A DNA stretch of 64,000 bases from Bombilactobacillus folatiphilus (lineage in GTDB: Bacteria > Bacillota > Bacilli > Lactobacillales > Lactobacillaceae): assembly GCF_023380265.1 (NCBI RefSeq), contig NZ_CP093366.1, positions 1,488,001-1,552,000 of the forward strand, written 5' to 3'. The number at the start of each line of letters is the position of its first letter. Position 1 is the stretch's first letter. The translations under genes were made by a program, and so were the position numbers. A model generated the notes under the pieces. It was given only the letters and a program-made list of their open reading frames with translations, did no database searches and was not told the DNA's origin. Shown piece after piece: positions 33,911-47,569 of this stretch.

Positions 33911-35101
33911 TTATATTGACCTAACCTCTCGAACAAACATAACTCCCACGGCAACTAACAAGAAGCCACCGACAGTTAAGTAAAATAATATGTTGAATGA
34001 AAACTCCGCAACAATTAAACTACCGACGTAAGGTCCAATAGCACGTCCTAACGAACTAAAAACCACGTAAAAACTTTGATACCGACCGCGATTATTTTCA
34101 TTCGAAAATTGATTTAGCAATGATGGAATTGTTGGAAAAGTAATTGATTCACCAATAGTCAAAATTAACATACTAACCACATAACGACCGTATAACCGTG
34201 CATCCGGCAACCACAAAAAGGATGATCCCATAATAAAAATGCCTAATACAATTTGCCATTTAATTGATTTTAAAAAATGTTCCGTCAAACGATTCATCAA
34301 CGGCTGAATAATAATTAAAGATGCTGCATTCACACTAAACAACAAACTATATTGATGCATTGACAAGTGTTGGTTTAGCATATAAATTGATAGATTACTG
34401 TCCCACTGACAGTATCCTAGCCACACAATAAAAATGGCCACACAAATTAATACCAAATTAATTTGCAGTGCTGTAGACTTTAAGGTTGCGGATTTGCTCA
34501 GGTTTACTTGAAAATTTGATTGGATATCATTTTGATTCTGAAAACAACCATCTAATGCTGTTCCTTTCGCAAAAACAATCCATAAACATAACAAAAAACA
34601 TACTGCAGGTAAAAAGAAAGTCAAAAAAATGCTATATTGAAAAATTACACTTACCAGCATCGAACCAACAGCAATCCCTACATTGGCCGCTAAATACATA
34701 ATGTTAAAAATTTGCTGTGACTGTAAACTTTGCTGAGCGACCAGTGCCGTATAAGAATTCACCGCCGTAGAGGCGATGCCCATGCCCAGACCAGCCAAGA
34801 TCAATAACACTGCATAAATTGGCCAAGAATGCCAGCGTGCTAACAATAAAAAGGCTAGTGCTGCAATTAAATAACCACTATTAAGAGTTGCTTGATGAGA
34901 AAAGTGGTCAAACAGATATCCTCCCAAAACATTACCGATCATCATCATTAAAGAATAAATCATTAGGACAAAGCCAGCGGTTACCATGGATTCGTGTAAG
35001 TACTTTGTAATAAAGATTGTATTAACCGGTAGAATGAATCCCATTACCAAATTAAAAATAACATTCATAATTAATAACCAACGACGTTGTGCATTTTTCA
35101 T
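33911..35101 (-). CDS. MFS transporter, multidrug-efflux type
   Basis: A 396-aa, 12-helix major facilitator. The start MKNAQRRWLLIMNVIFNLVM, GNVLGGYLFDHFS between helices 2 and 3 (motif A position) and GLGMGIASTAVNSYTALVA in helix 5 fit the drug:H+ antiporter-1 group. The substrate is not known. The gene diverges from the EIIC-like gene at 35179. Confidence 0.82.
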   Translation of the reverse strand: MKNAQRRWLLIMNVIFNLVMGFILPVNTIFITKYLHESMVTAGFVLMIYSLMMMIGNVLGGYLFDHFSHQATLNSGYLIAALAFLLLARWHSWPIYAVLLILAGLGMGIASTAVNSYTALVAQQSLQSQQIFNIMYLAANVGIAVGSMLVSVIFQYSIFLTFFLPAVCFLLCLWIVFAKGTALDGCFQNQNDIQSNFQVNLSKSATLKSTALQINLVLICVAIFIVWLGYCQWDSNLSIYMLNQHLSMHQYSLLFSVNAASLIIIQPLMNRLTEHFLKSIKWQIVLGIFIMGSSFLWLPDARLYGRYVVSMLILTIGESITFPTIPSLLNQFSNENNRGRYQSFYVVFSSLGRAIGPYVGSLIVAEFSFNILFYLTVGGFLLVAVGVMFVREVRSI

Positions 35102-35178
35102 AATTTTCCCCTTAATGTGTGTTTTTTCATCAAAAAAGTTGCTGCTCTGCTAAAATTATCCACATGGAGGTTTAGTAC

Positions 35179-36297
35179 ATGTTTGATTTTCGTCCAAAGC
35201 AATTATTATCTCGTTGGCAACACGTACTCTGGCCTATTTATCCCTTTGTTTTATTTGATGCTTATTTGCATGTAATCATTGATAGCATTATTATGCCGCA
35301 CGGTTTTTTAACAAGCATTCTGCACTTGCCAAACTTAAAACAATATTTACCCTGGTTTATTAACATGCATACTATTTTAGAAAGCTGTATTTTACTTTTT
35401 TTAGGTTATAATATTGCCAACAAATTTAGTAACACAAAGAAACAAGTTAGTAATTTTTGCGCTATTTTAATAATTATTATAACTAGTTTTACTCATGACG
35501 TCACTTTCACTTTTCATCAACAGCCCTTGCTCCTAGTCATTGTCATTGGCCTCGTTACCGCGTTAATTATCAATAAAATTCCGTATTCATCGCTGCAAAT
35601 CTTTACTTCTTTGGGATTAGGTTATCTATTCAACTGGATCAATCAACTAAATTGGTTCAACAACATCCCTGGTATTTCTACTAATGCCCAGCGTATTCAA
35701 CCTTTAGCTTTAATCCCATTAAATATTTTAAGATGTTTAGGTACTTGGTTAGGCTTAATTAACCCCTTTAACGCCAAATCTCAAGCTATTACCTCACCGA
35801 GTGCAGTAGATAATCTAAGTTCTGCATTATCCCACAAAAATCTCAATAATTTACCCTATCCAATTAACACACATTCTCTTTACAGTAGTTATGCATTTTT
35901 AGGCGGCGTTGGTTGTACACTTGGCCTGATTTTTGCCCTATTGATCTGCAAACAGCATCAAGTTGTTTTAGAAAATTTAATTCCTAGCATGTTTGGTTTA
36001 AACGCGCCACTCTTTTTTAAACTACCCATTCTGCTTAATCCTATTTTGCTGGTTCCTTTTATTTTAAGTCCTATCATAAGTATGTTGATTGGCTTTATTT
36101 TTATCACTATGCATTGGACACCTCCTGCAGTTTACCAAATTTTTGCAGGTACCCCCAGCTTTTTACTGAATTTTTTAGGAACTAACGGTCATTGGGGGGC
36201 ATTTGTAGCCACTCTTTTGGCAATCATTAGTTCGACATTGATTTATTTACCTTTCATTAAGTACGAGGTTCGCCATGAAAAACAAATTTTGGATTAA
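35179..36297 (+). CDS. EIIC-like membrane protein, shortened CelB/lactose-cellobiose PTS type
   Basis: A 372-aa protein with about eight to ten hydrophobic segments. The block LIPSMFGLNAPLFFKLPILLNPILLVPFIL matches the conserved 'NEPxxFGxPxxxNPxxxxPF' region of cellobiose-type EIIC, but the key Asn-Glu-Pro reads Asn-Ala-Pro, and the protein is some 50 residues shorter than usual. No EIIA or EIIB gene is near. It may be a transporter freed from PTS coupling, or a degenerating one. TGGAGG ribosome-binding site; overlaps the DUF915 gene by 23 nt. Confidence 0.6.
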   Translation: MFDFRPKQLLSRWQHVLWPIYPFVLFDAYLHVIIDSIIMPHGFLTSILHLPNLKQYLPWFINMHTILESCILLFLGYNIANKFSNTKKQVSNFCAILIIIITSFTHDVTFTFHQQPLLLVIVIGLVTALIINKIPYSSLQIFTSLGLGYLFNWINQLNWFNNIPGISTNAQRIQPLALIPLNILRCLGTWLGLINPFNAKSQAITSPSAVDNLSSALSHKNLNNLPYPINTHSLYSSYAFLGGVGCTLGLIFALLICKQHQVVLENLIPSMFGLNAPLFFKLPILLNPILLVPFILSPIISMLIGFIFITMHWTPPAVYQIFAGTPSFLLNFLGTNGHWGAFVATLLAIISSTLIYLPFIKYEVRHEKQILD

Positions 36298-37117
36298 ACT
36301 CATCCTTTTGTGGTTTCTGCTAACCATTATTCCTGCTTTTTACACTATGCAACATTCAGTTCATTATGAAAAAACTTTTCACAATTCACGTTTGGCACCA
36401 ATTATTTTTATTCCTGGCAGTTCTGCCACTCAAAATCGTTTTGACGACCTCTTTCAAACTTTGAATCGTCCCAAAACCAAACACAGTATTCTAAAAATTA
36501 CTGTCACTACCAAAGGAAAACTTCAAAAAACTGGCACTATTGCCCCTCGCGACAAACAACCTTTCATTGTCATCGCCTTTGAAAACAATCAAGATGGTTA
36601 TCGAAATATCCAAAAACAAACACGTTGGTTGAATATTGCCATGAAATATCTCACCAAAAATTATAACTTTAACCATTTTTCAGCTGTGGGACATTCCAAT
36701 GGTGGTTTGATTTGGACGTTGTATCTAGAAAAATATTTTAGTGCTAATTCTCTTTCCATCAATAACTTGATTACCATTGGAACTCCTTATAACTCACTAG
36801 AGTCCACACCTAATAATCCCACAACCATTTTTCATCAACTTCATCAAAACAGGAACAAGTTACCTAACAATTTATTAGTTTATTCCATTGCTGGAAGTAC
36901 AAATTATCAAGATGATGGAATTGTACCTTACCAAAGTGTTGAAGCTGGAAAATATATTTTCCAGAAAAATGTTAAAAAGTATACACAAACCACCGTTACT
37001 GGTAATGAAAGTAACCATTCTAGTTTATTAGCAAATTCAGAAGTCACAAAATTGATTAGAGACTTATTACTTAAAAATGATCCCAACTTAATGGACGATA
37101 AATCTACTCAAAATTAA
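36275..37117 (+). CDS. DUF915-type alpha/beta hydrolase, secreted or membrane-anchored
   Basis: A 280-aa protein with an N-terminal signal/anchor (WIKLILLWFLLTIIPAFYTM), then an alpha/beta hydrolase of the DUF915 group common in lactobacilli: FIPGSSATQNRF oxyanion region, GHSNGGLIW nucleophile, DDGIVPYQS (Asp) and GNESNHSSLL (His). Substrate unknown. Translation is probably coupled to the EIIC-like gene through the 23-nt overlap, so the two products may act together at the membrane. Confidence 0.82.
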   Translation: MKNKFWIKLILLWFLLTIIPAFYTMQHSVHYEKTFHNSRLAPIIFIPGSSATQNRFDDLFQTLNRPKTKHSILKITVTTKGKLQKTGTIAPRDKQPFIVIAFENNQDGYRNIQKQTRWLNIAMKYLTKNYNFNHFSAVGHSNGGLIWTLYLEKYFSANSLSINNLITIGTPYNSLESTPNNPTTIFHQLHQNRNKLPNNLLVYSIAGSTNYQDDGIVPYQSVEAGKYIFQKNVKKYTQTTVTGNESNHSSLLANSEVTKLIRDLLLKNDPNLMDDKSTQN

Positions 37118-37160
37118 AAGCGGTATTTAGTAGTCAATTGACTAACTAAACACCGCTTTT
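37116..37160 (+). terminator. terminator after the DUF915 gene
   Basis: AAAAGCGGT-TTTAGT-GTCA pairs with GACT-ACTAAA-ACCGCTTTT. Confidence 0.85.
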
Positions 37161-37780
37161 GGATAACTATTAAAATAGTTATCTGGGATATTACCCTTCG
37201 ATAATATTTATTAACTAGTTCACATCTAGCAATAAACCGTCACCATATCCATTGGCTATTGTGCAAAACACAATCAACGTTCCCAGAGAGATTACACATG
37301 TAATCACTCGACTCATCGCACAATTAAAAATTATCACGAATGACGTTGAAATGCAAGGTCAATTAAGACTTGTGCAATCATGTACCTCATCATAGCAATA
37401 TCTCCCGGAACTAATGGAACCAGTGCTGGAATTTAAACAAACTGATCTGCATTTTTCCACCGTGCAAAGCAAAAACTCATAGCAAAATTTATAATGATAG
37501 TTTAAAACTTAGAACAGACTCAGTCGCCAAGAATTTACTCAATATCCAATAAACCACCCACCAATGGCTCCAAACATACCACTATATCAAAGAGCACTCC
37601 AATGAATATTGATAAATACAGCATAGCCAATCGTGCCTAAAAAACTTAAAATGATTTGAATTAAAAGCTCATGGAACATAAATTGGATCACCGCCCTCCA
37701 ACCTACGATGGGTGTTGTACAAATTTCTGGTTCTTTAATACCACCAATTACTATTGATGAATAATTTAAAAACAACATAC
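37161..37780. other. decayed intergenic stretch with coding remnants
   Basis: No intact gene. On the minus strand 37540-37778 reads as a membrane-protein fragment (IGGIKEPEICTTPIVGW, IQIILSFLGTIGYAVF) with stop codons after it, resembling the end of a PTS EIIC. On the plus strand around 37280-37440 an interrupted frame reads EMQGQLRLVQSCTSS, stop, QYLPELMEPVLEF; I cannot name it. The stretch looks like degraded genes next to the rRNA operon. Confidence 0.4.
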
Positions 37781-37813
37781 AAAAAAAGAATCATCATTAT
37801 ATAATGGTGATTC
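37781..37813 (-). terminator. rRNA operon terminator
   Basis: Minus strand GAATCACCATTA pairs with TAATGATGATTC, followed by seven T, directly after 5S. Confidence 0.8.
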
Positions 37814-37822
37814 CCAAAAGAT

Positions 37823-37939
37823 GCGTGGCAACGACCTATCCTCGCAGGTAGTTTCCCACCAACTACTTTCGGCGCTGAGAAGCTTAACTTCTGTGTTCGG
37901 CATGTTTACAGGTGTTTCCTCCCCGCTATCGCCACCACA
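37823..37939 (-). rRNA. rrf: 5S ribosomal RNA
   Basis: About 117 nt. The minus strand contains the conserved CCGAACACAGAAGTTAAGC and GGTAGTTTCCC-type helices in 5S order, with complementary ends (TGTGGTGGC / GCCACGCA). Ends are estimated to within a few nt. Confidence 0.95.
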
Positions 37940-38012
37940 CTTGCGTTCTTCTTACCTTTTCGCTTGAAAGAACCTTAGTCCTCTCAAAACTGAATATTAA
38001 GTTACTTACACC

Positions 38013-40924
<2,912 letters not shown>

Positions 40925-41048
40925 ATTTCTTAATTCTTCTTCGTTTCTCGGTGTCTTTTCTCTTAATATTCAGTTTTCAAAGTACTAATGTTTGAGAGTA
41001 GACCTCTCAAAACTAAACAAAGTTTCTACAAAGTGCTTTCCGTTATTT

Positions 41049-42624
<1,576 letters not shown>

Positions 42625-42784
42625 TTTGTGACTCAGACTCTGAACTCTAACGTTCTTTGTCTTCTTTATTTATTGCTTTTATTGACGGGTTCTTGCGAAC
42701 CCAGCACTTTGGTTAAAAAGAAACTTTGTTCAGTTTTCAAAGATCTACTTTTTTGCTCACAGCACTTGATTATGCCGCTTGTTT

Positions 42785-42813
42785 AGTTTATCATCTTATC
42801 ATGAGCTTGTCAA
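42785..42813 (-). promoter_or_regulatory. rRNA operon promoter
   Basis: Minus strand TTGACA (42808-42813), 17 nt, TAAACT (42785-42790), about 160 nt before 16S. The leader between contains a GGGTTCGCAAGAACCC-type hairpin. Further upstream to 42930 is AT-rich with no gene. Confidence 0.6.
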
Positions 42814-42930
42814 CTGCTTTTTTAAATCATTTAGCAGTGACGAACATGACTCATTGACAACAGAAAATATATTATCAACTTTTTTCTTCTTTTGCAACCC
42901 CTTTTTGCATCTTTTTTGATTTTTATTTTG

Positions 42931-42967
42931 AAAATGCCTACCGACTGGGATCGATAGGCATTTTTTT
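42931..42967 (-). terminator. terminator after the LCP gene
   Basis: ATGCCTATCGA pairs with TCGGTAGGCAT (one mismatch region), flanked by A- and T-runs. It separates the LCP gene from the rRNA promoter. Confidence 0.75.
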
Positions 42968-44093
42968 ATTTATCAATTAAATATTCATCCGACAAATTGG
43001 TATCGTAAATTACATAATTTTGATTAGCTTTAGAATTGAAATTAAAATTATTACGTGTTTTATTATAGTAATTTTGTCTTGTTTCTGTATTACTCAATTC
43101 TTCTTTATTTTCACCGACACTAGTTCGCAATTTATTCGATACACGTTGCAATTCTTTAGTGGGAGCTACTTCATACGAAACATTGTCAATTAAAGTTCCC
43201 ATTCCTTGCAAATGATCTGAATCTATATTTTTAGATGCACCACGATAGTATTGTACCAACGCCGTAATATCATCCAAAGATAGATTGGTACTCATCGAAT
43301 TAGAAATACTATTTAATACTTTTTGCAAGTTAGGCAAAGTACTCAAAGAAGTAGCTTTTTTAACAATACCCGTAATAACTTGGCGCTGACGCATTTGTCG
43401 TCCATAATCACCGTCTGGATCCTCGTAACGCATCCGAGCATACGATAAGCTCTGCTTCCCATTAATTACCTGCTTACCCTTGTGAAAACTACTACCATCA
43501 TAACTGAAAGCAAACGGCGCATTCACTTCCACACCACCCACAGCATCAACAATTTTGGGCAAAGAATGAAAGTCTAACGTAATATAATTATCCACTTTAA
43601 TATTAACTAGTTTTTGAACTGTTTTAACCGCAGCTTCTGATTCTCCTAAATTATAGGCCGAATTGATCTTTTGAATAATATGCTTATTATTTTTTACCCC
43701 ATAAATTTGCGTCAACGTATCTCGAGGAATACTCATTAATACGGTTTTCTTAGTCTTAGGATTAATCGTAGCCACAATCATCGTATCTGAATTACCACGA
43801 TCATCACGACCTTCACCACCAGTATCTACACCTAATAACAAAATCGTTACCGGCTTACGCTGAGCAATTGCTTTAGAAGGATGTAAATTACTTGTAGGCT
43901 TATAAGCGTGCCCCAAGGCATTACTAGCCTGTGAATAAATCCGAAAGCCATAAGCACCAACGACAAAAAAAGCCATAATCATTATTAACGCAAAAACTTT
44001 TAAAAATCGATGACTACTCATTTGATGTTGCGTTTGCATTGAAACTTTTTGATTGCGTTGTAACAACGGTTTATTGGAATCTAAATTCTTCAT
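42966..44093 (-). CDS. LytR-CpsA-Psr (LCP) family protein
   Basis: A 375-aa wall-assembly enzyme. A cytoplasmic N-terminus is followed by one membrane helix (about 30-52, VFALIMIMAFFVVGAYGF), then the external LCP domain: PVTILLLGVDTGGEGRDDRGNSDTM, the Arg-rich SIPRDTLTQIYG and KINSAYNLG, SYARMRYEDPDGDYGRQMRQ. LCP proteins transfer undecaprenyl-linked teichoic acids or polysaccharides to peptidoglycan. It is monocistronic between the racemase gene and the rRNA operon. Confidence 0.92.
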   Translation of the reverse strand: MKNLDSNKPLLQRNQKVSMQTQHQMSSHRFLKVFALIMIMAFFVVGAYGFRIYSQASNALGHAYKPTSNLHPSKAIAQRKPVTILLLGVDTGGEGRDDRGNSDTMIVATINPKTKKTVLMSIPRDTLTQIYGVKNNKHIIQKINSAYNLGESEAAVKTVQKLVNIKVDNYITLDFHSLPKIVDAVGGVEVNAPFAFSYDGSSFHKGKQVINGKQSLSYARMRYEDPDGDYGRQMRQRQVITGIVKKATSLSTLPNLQKVLNSISNSMSTNLSLDDITALVQYYRGASKNIDSDHLQGMGTLIDNVSYEVAPTKELQRVSNKLRTSVGENKEELSNTETRQNYYNKTRNNFNFNSKANQNYVIYDTNLSDEYLIDK

Positions 44094-44222
44094 TAATCAA
44101 ATTAACCTCAAAGTCTTTAATAATTTTTAGCACAAAATACCAAAGCATCATTCATCTAATGATTCCATTAATATTTAAGCTTGTTAATTATATATTATAG
44201 TTACGATAATTCCAAGGCAATT

Positions 44223-44972
44223 TTAGCTATTCACTATAAGACCATGTTGAATCTTAATTGCTTGACCATGACGCAATTTTTGACCTAAAGTAACACAAGT
44301 GTCGACCATAATGCTTTGTGCATCAATCACTGGATAAGAATGTTCCGGAGCCTTTTCTTGCGCTAAAGACAATTCTGTACACCCTAAAATAATTGCTTGT
44401 GCACCAAATTCGTCATACATGCGCTGTAAAATCTGATGATACAATGAAGCATCAACTTCGTCTTTTTGCTTAATATGGTTATAAATTAAAGACATAACAT
44501 CATCTTGCAACTTCTGATCGCCTAAAGTATAACTCAAACCTTGCCTTTGTAATTCATTAGTGTAAACTTCATCTTTTAAAGTTCCTTGTGTAGCGATTAA
44601 GCCTACTTTTTTGACGTGTGGATACTTTTGCTTTAATCTTGCTACTGCAACTCTAGGCATATGCAACAACGGAACTGTAGTTTGTCGCTGTAATTGATCA
44701 TAAAAGAAATGAGCTGTATTACAAATAATTACCATAAAAGCCGGATTCAAAAAACTCTGCTGCTGAATATCCTCTAACAAATCAGGATAAAAACTAGGTC
44801 GTTGATGATCCAAAATATAATTTGTCCGATCTGGTACACTCGCATGATTTACCAAAATATAATTTAAAAAATCTTGATCATTTTGCGCTGGGGTACGTTG
44901 ATTTAGTAAACGAATAAAACTTTCAGTTGCCGCCGTGCCCATGCCACCGATCACTGTAAAAAAATCTTTCAC
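44223..44972 (-). CDS. aspartate/glutamate racemase family protein
   Basis: A 249-aa cofactor-independent racemase. The two catalytic Cys sit in VIICNTAHFF and IILGCTELSL; the N-terminus reads VIGGMGTAATESF, the aspartate-racemase form. It would supply D-Asp or D-Glu. I place the start at the GTG at 44972, 9 nt after a GAGG inside the end of the MurE-like gene; a TTG at 44987 lacks such a site. Last gene of the operon with the two-component system and murE. D-Asp is the cross-bridge residue of many lactobacilli, which fits the context. Confidence 0.85.
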   Translation of the reverse strand: MKDFFTVIGGMGTAATESFIRLLNQRTPAQNDQDFLNYILVNHASVPDRTNYILDHQRPSFYPDLLEDIQQQSFLNPAFMVIICNTAHFFYDQLQRQTTVPLLHMPRVAVARLKQKYPHVKKVGLIATQGTLKDEVYTNELQRQGLSYTLGDQKLQDDVMSLIYNHIKQKDEVDASLYHQILQRMYDEFGAQAIILGCTELSLAQEKAPEHSYPVIDAQSIMVDTCVTLGQKLRHGQAIKIQHGLIVNS

Positions 44973-44976
44973 TGAT

Positions 44977-46509
44977 TTATGCCTCAATCTCTGCGATTAC
45001 TTGTTGGGCCACCTTTAAATCATTAGGATAAGCAATATCTCGACCCTTGATTTTTTGATAACCATCTTCACCTTTACCAGCCAAAACAACAATATCCTGA
45101 GCACGACTGTGCAAAATCGCAATTTTAATGGCTTCTTGCCGATCTAGAATCGTCTTGACTAGTACCCTATTATGATCAATTTTTGCATCAATTTCTTGAC
45201 AAATTTGCTTGGGATCTTCAAAACCTGGATCATCAGTCGTCAAATAAGTTACATCAGCATTTTCATTCAACGCTTTAGCGAAACCTGCACGTCGTGAGAC
45301 TCCTTTATCGCCAGTACTACCAACCACAACAATAATTTTAGAATGCGGATACTTCTTTTTCAAAAAGCCCAATAAGACTGACATACTGCCGTAATTATGT
45401 GCATAATCTACATAAATAGTTCCGTGATCTTTGGTTTTTAAAGATTCCATCCGCCCGGGAATCGTCACATCACAAATCGAAGTTTTGGCCAACTCGTACG
45501 ATGCTCCCGCCAGACCTGCACCGACAATCGCTGCAGTCGCGTTAGCTTCATTAAAATCACCGATCAAACTCAATTGATACTGACCCGCTATTTTGAGGTT
45601 CATTGCTTTTTTGGTTTGTGCTTTCAAACAAAATTCATTTTCTGATAAAGTACTTTCTTGATTTTGATAAACAAAATCTGCATGCTGATCGTTGCCACCT
45701 GCGTGGGCGAAAAGGTAAATATTCTCAGGTTGTGTAGTTGCCTTAGCAGCTTGATAAACTTCTTCAAAATATGCTGTATCCGCATTAATGACACAACGTT
45801 TAGCATTCACCAACAACTGTAGCTTACAATGCAAATAATCTGCCAAATTGGGATGCTCATTCGGTCCGATATGATCGGGTGTCAAATTCAAGAAAAAACC
45901 CACATCATACTTCAAACCATAAACACGATTACGCTTATAGGCTTGTGATGACACTTCCATTACCAAATATTTCATACCACTATTCACAGCTTCACGCATA
46001 TCATGAAATAAATCCAAAGATTCTGGCGTTGTTAAATTAGATTTAAATTTTTGATCAGGATTAGGTCCCAAGATCCGGTCTACCGTAGAAAACAAGGCTG
46101 TCTTTTTATTAGAATAATTTTGCAAAACACTGTGCGTAAAATAAGATGAAGTCGTTTTACCCTTAGTTCCCGTAAAAGCTATGATAAATAAATCATTTTG
46201 AGGATAATTATAAAAAGCTGCCCCTAACAACGCCATCGCTTTTTGCACATCATTGACAATTAATGCATTCATGCCCTTAATCTCAGGATAAGCAATTTCT
46301 GAAACATAGGTCGTTGCCCCATTGGCTTGTGCCTGACGTAGATACTTCTCCTCGAAATGTGTACCTTTGCAAAAAAACATGCCGTCCTTAGTGGCTTGCC
46401 TTGAATCATAAGTTACTGAAGTAATTTCATTATCAAAAACAATGTCTGCATACTCCAGTAGTTGATGCTCCTGCAACAATAAAATACAACCATTTAAAAT
46501 TAACGTCAT
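44977..46509 (-). CDS. murE: Mur ligase, MurE type (UDP-MurNAc-tripeptide synthetase)
   Basis: A 510-aa cytoplasmic ligase that adds the third amino acid to UDP-MurNAc-L-Ala-D-Glu. There is an N-terminal UDP-binding domain (SVTYDSRQATKDGMFFC), the ATP loop FTGTKGKTTSS, NLTPDHIG, the carbamylated-Lys region, and a C-terminal domain with VVGSTGDKG. The specificity region reads TTDDPGFEDP and not DNPR, arguing against meso-DAP and for Lys or a similar residue. It overlaps the histidine kinase gene by 4 nt (ATGA). A second paralogue elsewhere in the genome is possible. Confidence 0.88.
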   Translation of the reverse strand: MTLILNGCILLLQEHQLLEYADIVFDNEITSVTYDSRQATKDGMFFCKGTHFEEKYLRQAQANGATTYVSEIAYPEIKGMNALIVNDVQKAMALLGAAFYNYPQNDLFIIAFTGTKGKTTSSYFTHSVLQNYSNKKTALFSTVDRILGPNPDQKFKSNLTTPESLDLFHDMREAVNSGMKYLVMEVSSQAYKRNRVYGLKYDVGFFLNLTPDHIGPNEHPNLADYLHCKLQLLVNAKRCVINADTAYFEEVYQAAKATTQPENIYLFAHAGGNDQHADFVYQNQESTLSENEFCLKAQTKKAMNLKIAGQYQLSLIGDFNEANATAAIVGAGLAGASYELAKTSICDVTIPGRMESLKTKDHGTIYVDYAHNYGSMSVLLGFLKKKYPHSKIIVVVGSTGDKGVSRRAGFAKALNENADVTYLTTDDPGFEDPKQICQEIDAKIDHNRVLVKTILDRQEAIKIAILHSRAQDIVVLAGKGEDGYQKIKGRDIAYPNDLKVAQQVIAEIEA

Positions 46510-47567
46510 GCTTTATCTCCTTCATTAGCTAAATTTTTGGGTAAAACAATTTTAAAACAAGTTAGTTGCGGATCAGAAATCACTTCAATGGCACCTTGTT
46601 GCAGCTGAACCAAACTTTTAGCAATTGCTAAACCTAAACCAGTACCACCCGTTTTACTAGAACGAGATTGATCAACACGATAAAATCGATCAAACAAATG
46701 CTCCTGATCACATACACGAATCGGTTGCCCATTATTAGCCACTTGTAAAATCACTTGTTGATTTTGTTCCTGTGCCTTCAGCCAAATATGATCAGCACCT
46801 TGCCCATACTTCAAAGCATTACTGACTAAATTATTAAATACTCGACCTAATTTTTGACTGTCTGCACGCATCATAATCTGCTGACGATCACTGACTACTT
46901 CTATTTTAATACCTTGCTTTTTGGCTTCTAATTCAAAATCTGCATCAATTTGCTCCAACATTTGGATCATATCAAATTCTTGCAGATTCAATTTTGTCTG
47001 TGAATTATTAGCTCGTACATATTCAAATAAGTCATTAACCAATGATCGAAGTTGTAAGGATTTTTGATAAGCAATATGCACATATTTTTGAACATTCTCC
47101 ACATTCTGTTGTGGATTTTGCTCAATCAAACCTAAAAAACCGATAATGGAAGTTAACGGCGTACGCAAATCATGACTAACATTAGTAATCAATTCATCTT
47201 TACTACGCTCCATACGTTCTTGCTGCTGCATAGATATTTGCGTTGCCTGAATCATATCATTCATTTGTTGAACCAGACACTTCAACTCCGGAATGACCAC
47301 TTGTTTAGTTGTTATTGACTGAGCCGTTGGTGCGGACAACAACACTGTTTGAAATACTTGGCGGGTTTGCTTTAACTGCTGGTGCAAAAAATCTTGATAT
47401 CCAATCAGCGCCCCCAAACCAAGGTCTAGAACTATAAAGAGCAAAACTAATCCATTAGAATAAGGAATCAATTGAAACCAAAATAAAAAAAATTGACTCC
47501 CCAACAGTAACAAAAGAATACCGCTAATCACTAAAATGAGGCGCCAAATCCATCCCTTGCGTCTCAT
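46506..47567 (-). CDS. sensor histidine kinase
   Basis: A 353-aa kinase with two closely spaced N-terminal membrane helices (about 8-30 and 36-60) and almost no external loop, a HAMP-like linker, H-box SHDLRTPL (His132), N-box NNLVSNALKYG, and G-boxes ANNGQPI and GGTGLGLAI. The intramembrane-sensing build suggests it detects membrane or envelope state. The ATG at 47567 follows GGAGG by 7 nt and starts 2 nt after the response regulator stop. Partner of the regulator upstream. Confidence 0.9.
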   Translation of the reverse strand: MRRKGWIWRLILVISGILLLLLGSQFFLFWFQLIPYSNGLVLLFIVLDLGLGALIGYQDFLHQQLKQTRQVFQTVLLSAPTAQSITTKQVVIPELKCLVQQMNDMIQATQISMQQQERMERSKDELITNVSHDLRTPLTSIIGFLGLIEQNPQQNVENVQKYVHIAYQKSLQLRSLVNDLFEYVRANNSQTKLNLQEFDMIQMLEQIDADFELEAKKQGIKIEVVSDRQQIMMRADSQKLGRVFNNLVSNALKYGQGADHIWLKAQEQNQQVILQVANNGQPIRVCDQEHLFDRFYRVDQSRSSKTGGTGLGLAIAKSLVQLQQGAIEVISDPQLTCFKIVLPKNLANEGDKA

Positions 47568-47569
47568 TT

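Noticed and set aside
37280..37440. A tellurite-resistance or XpaC-like gene
   Set aside because: Only a short interrupted fragment (QLRLVQ, stop, YLPELMEPVLEF) supports it; not enough to name.
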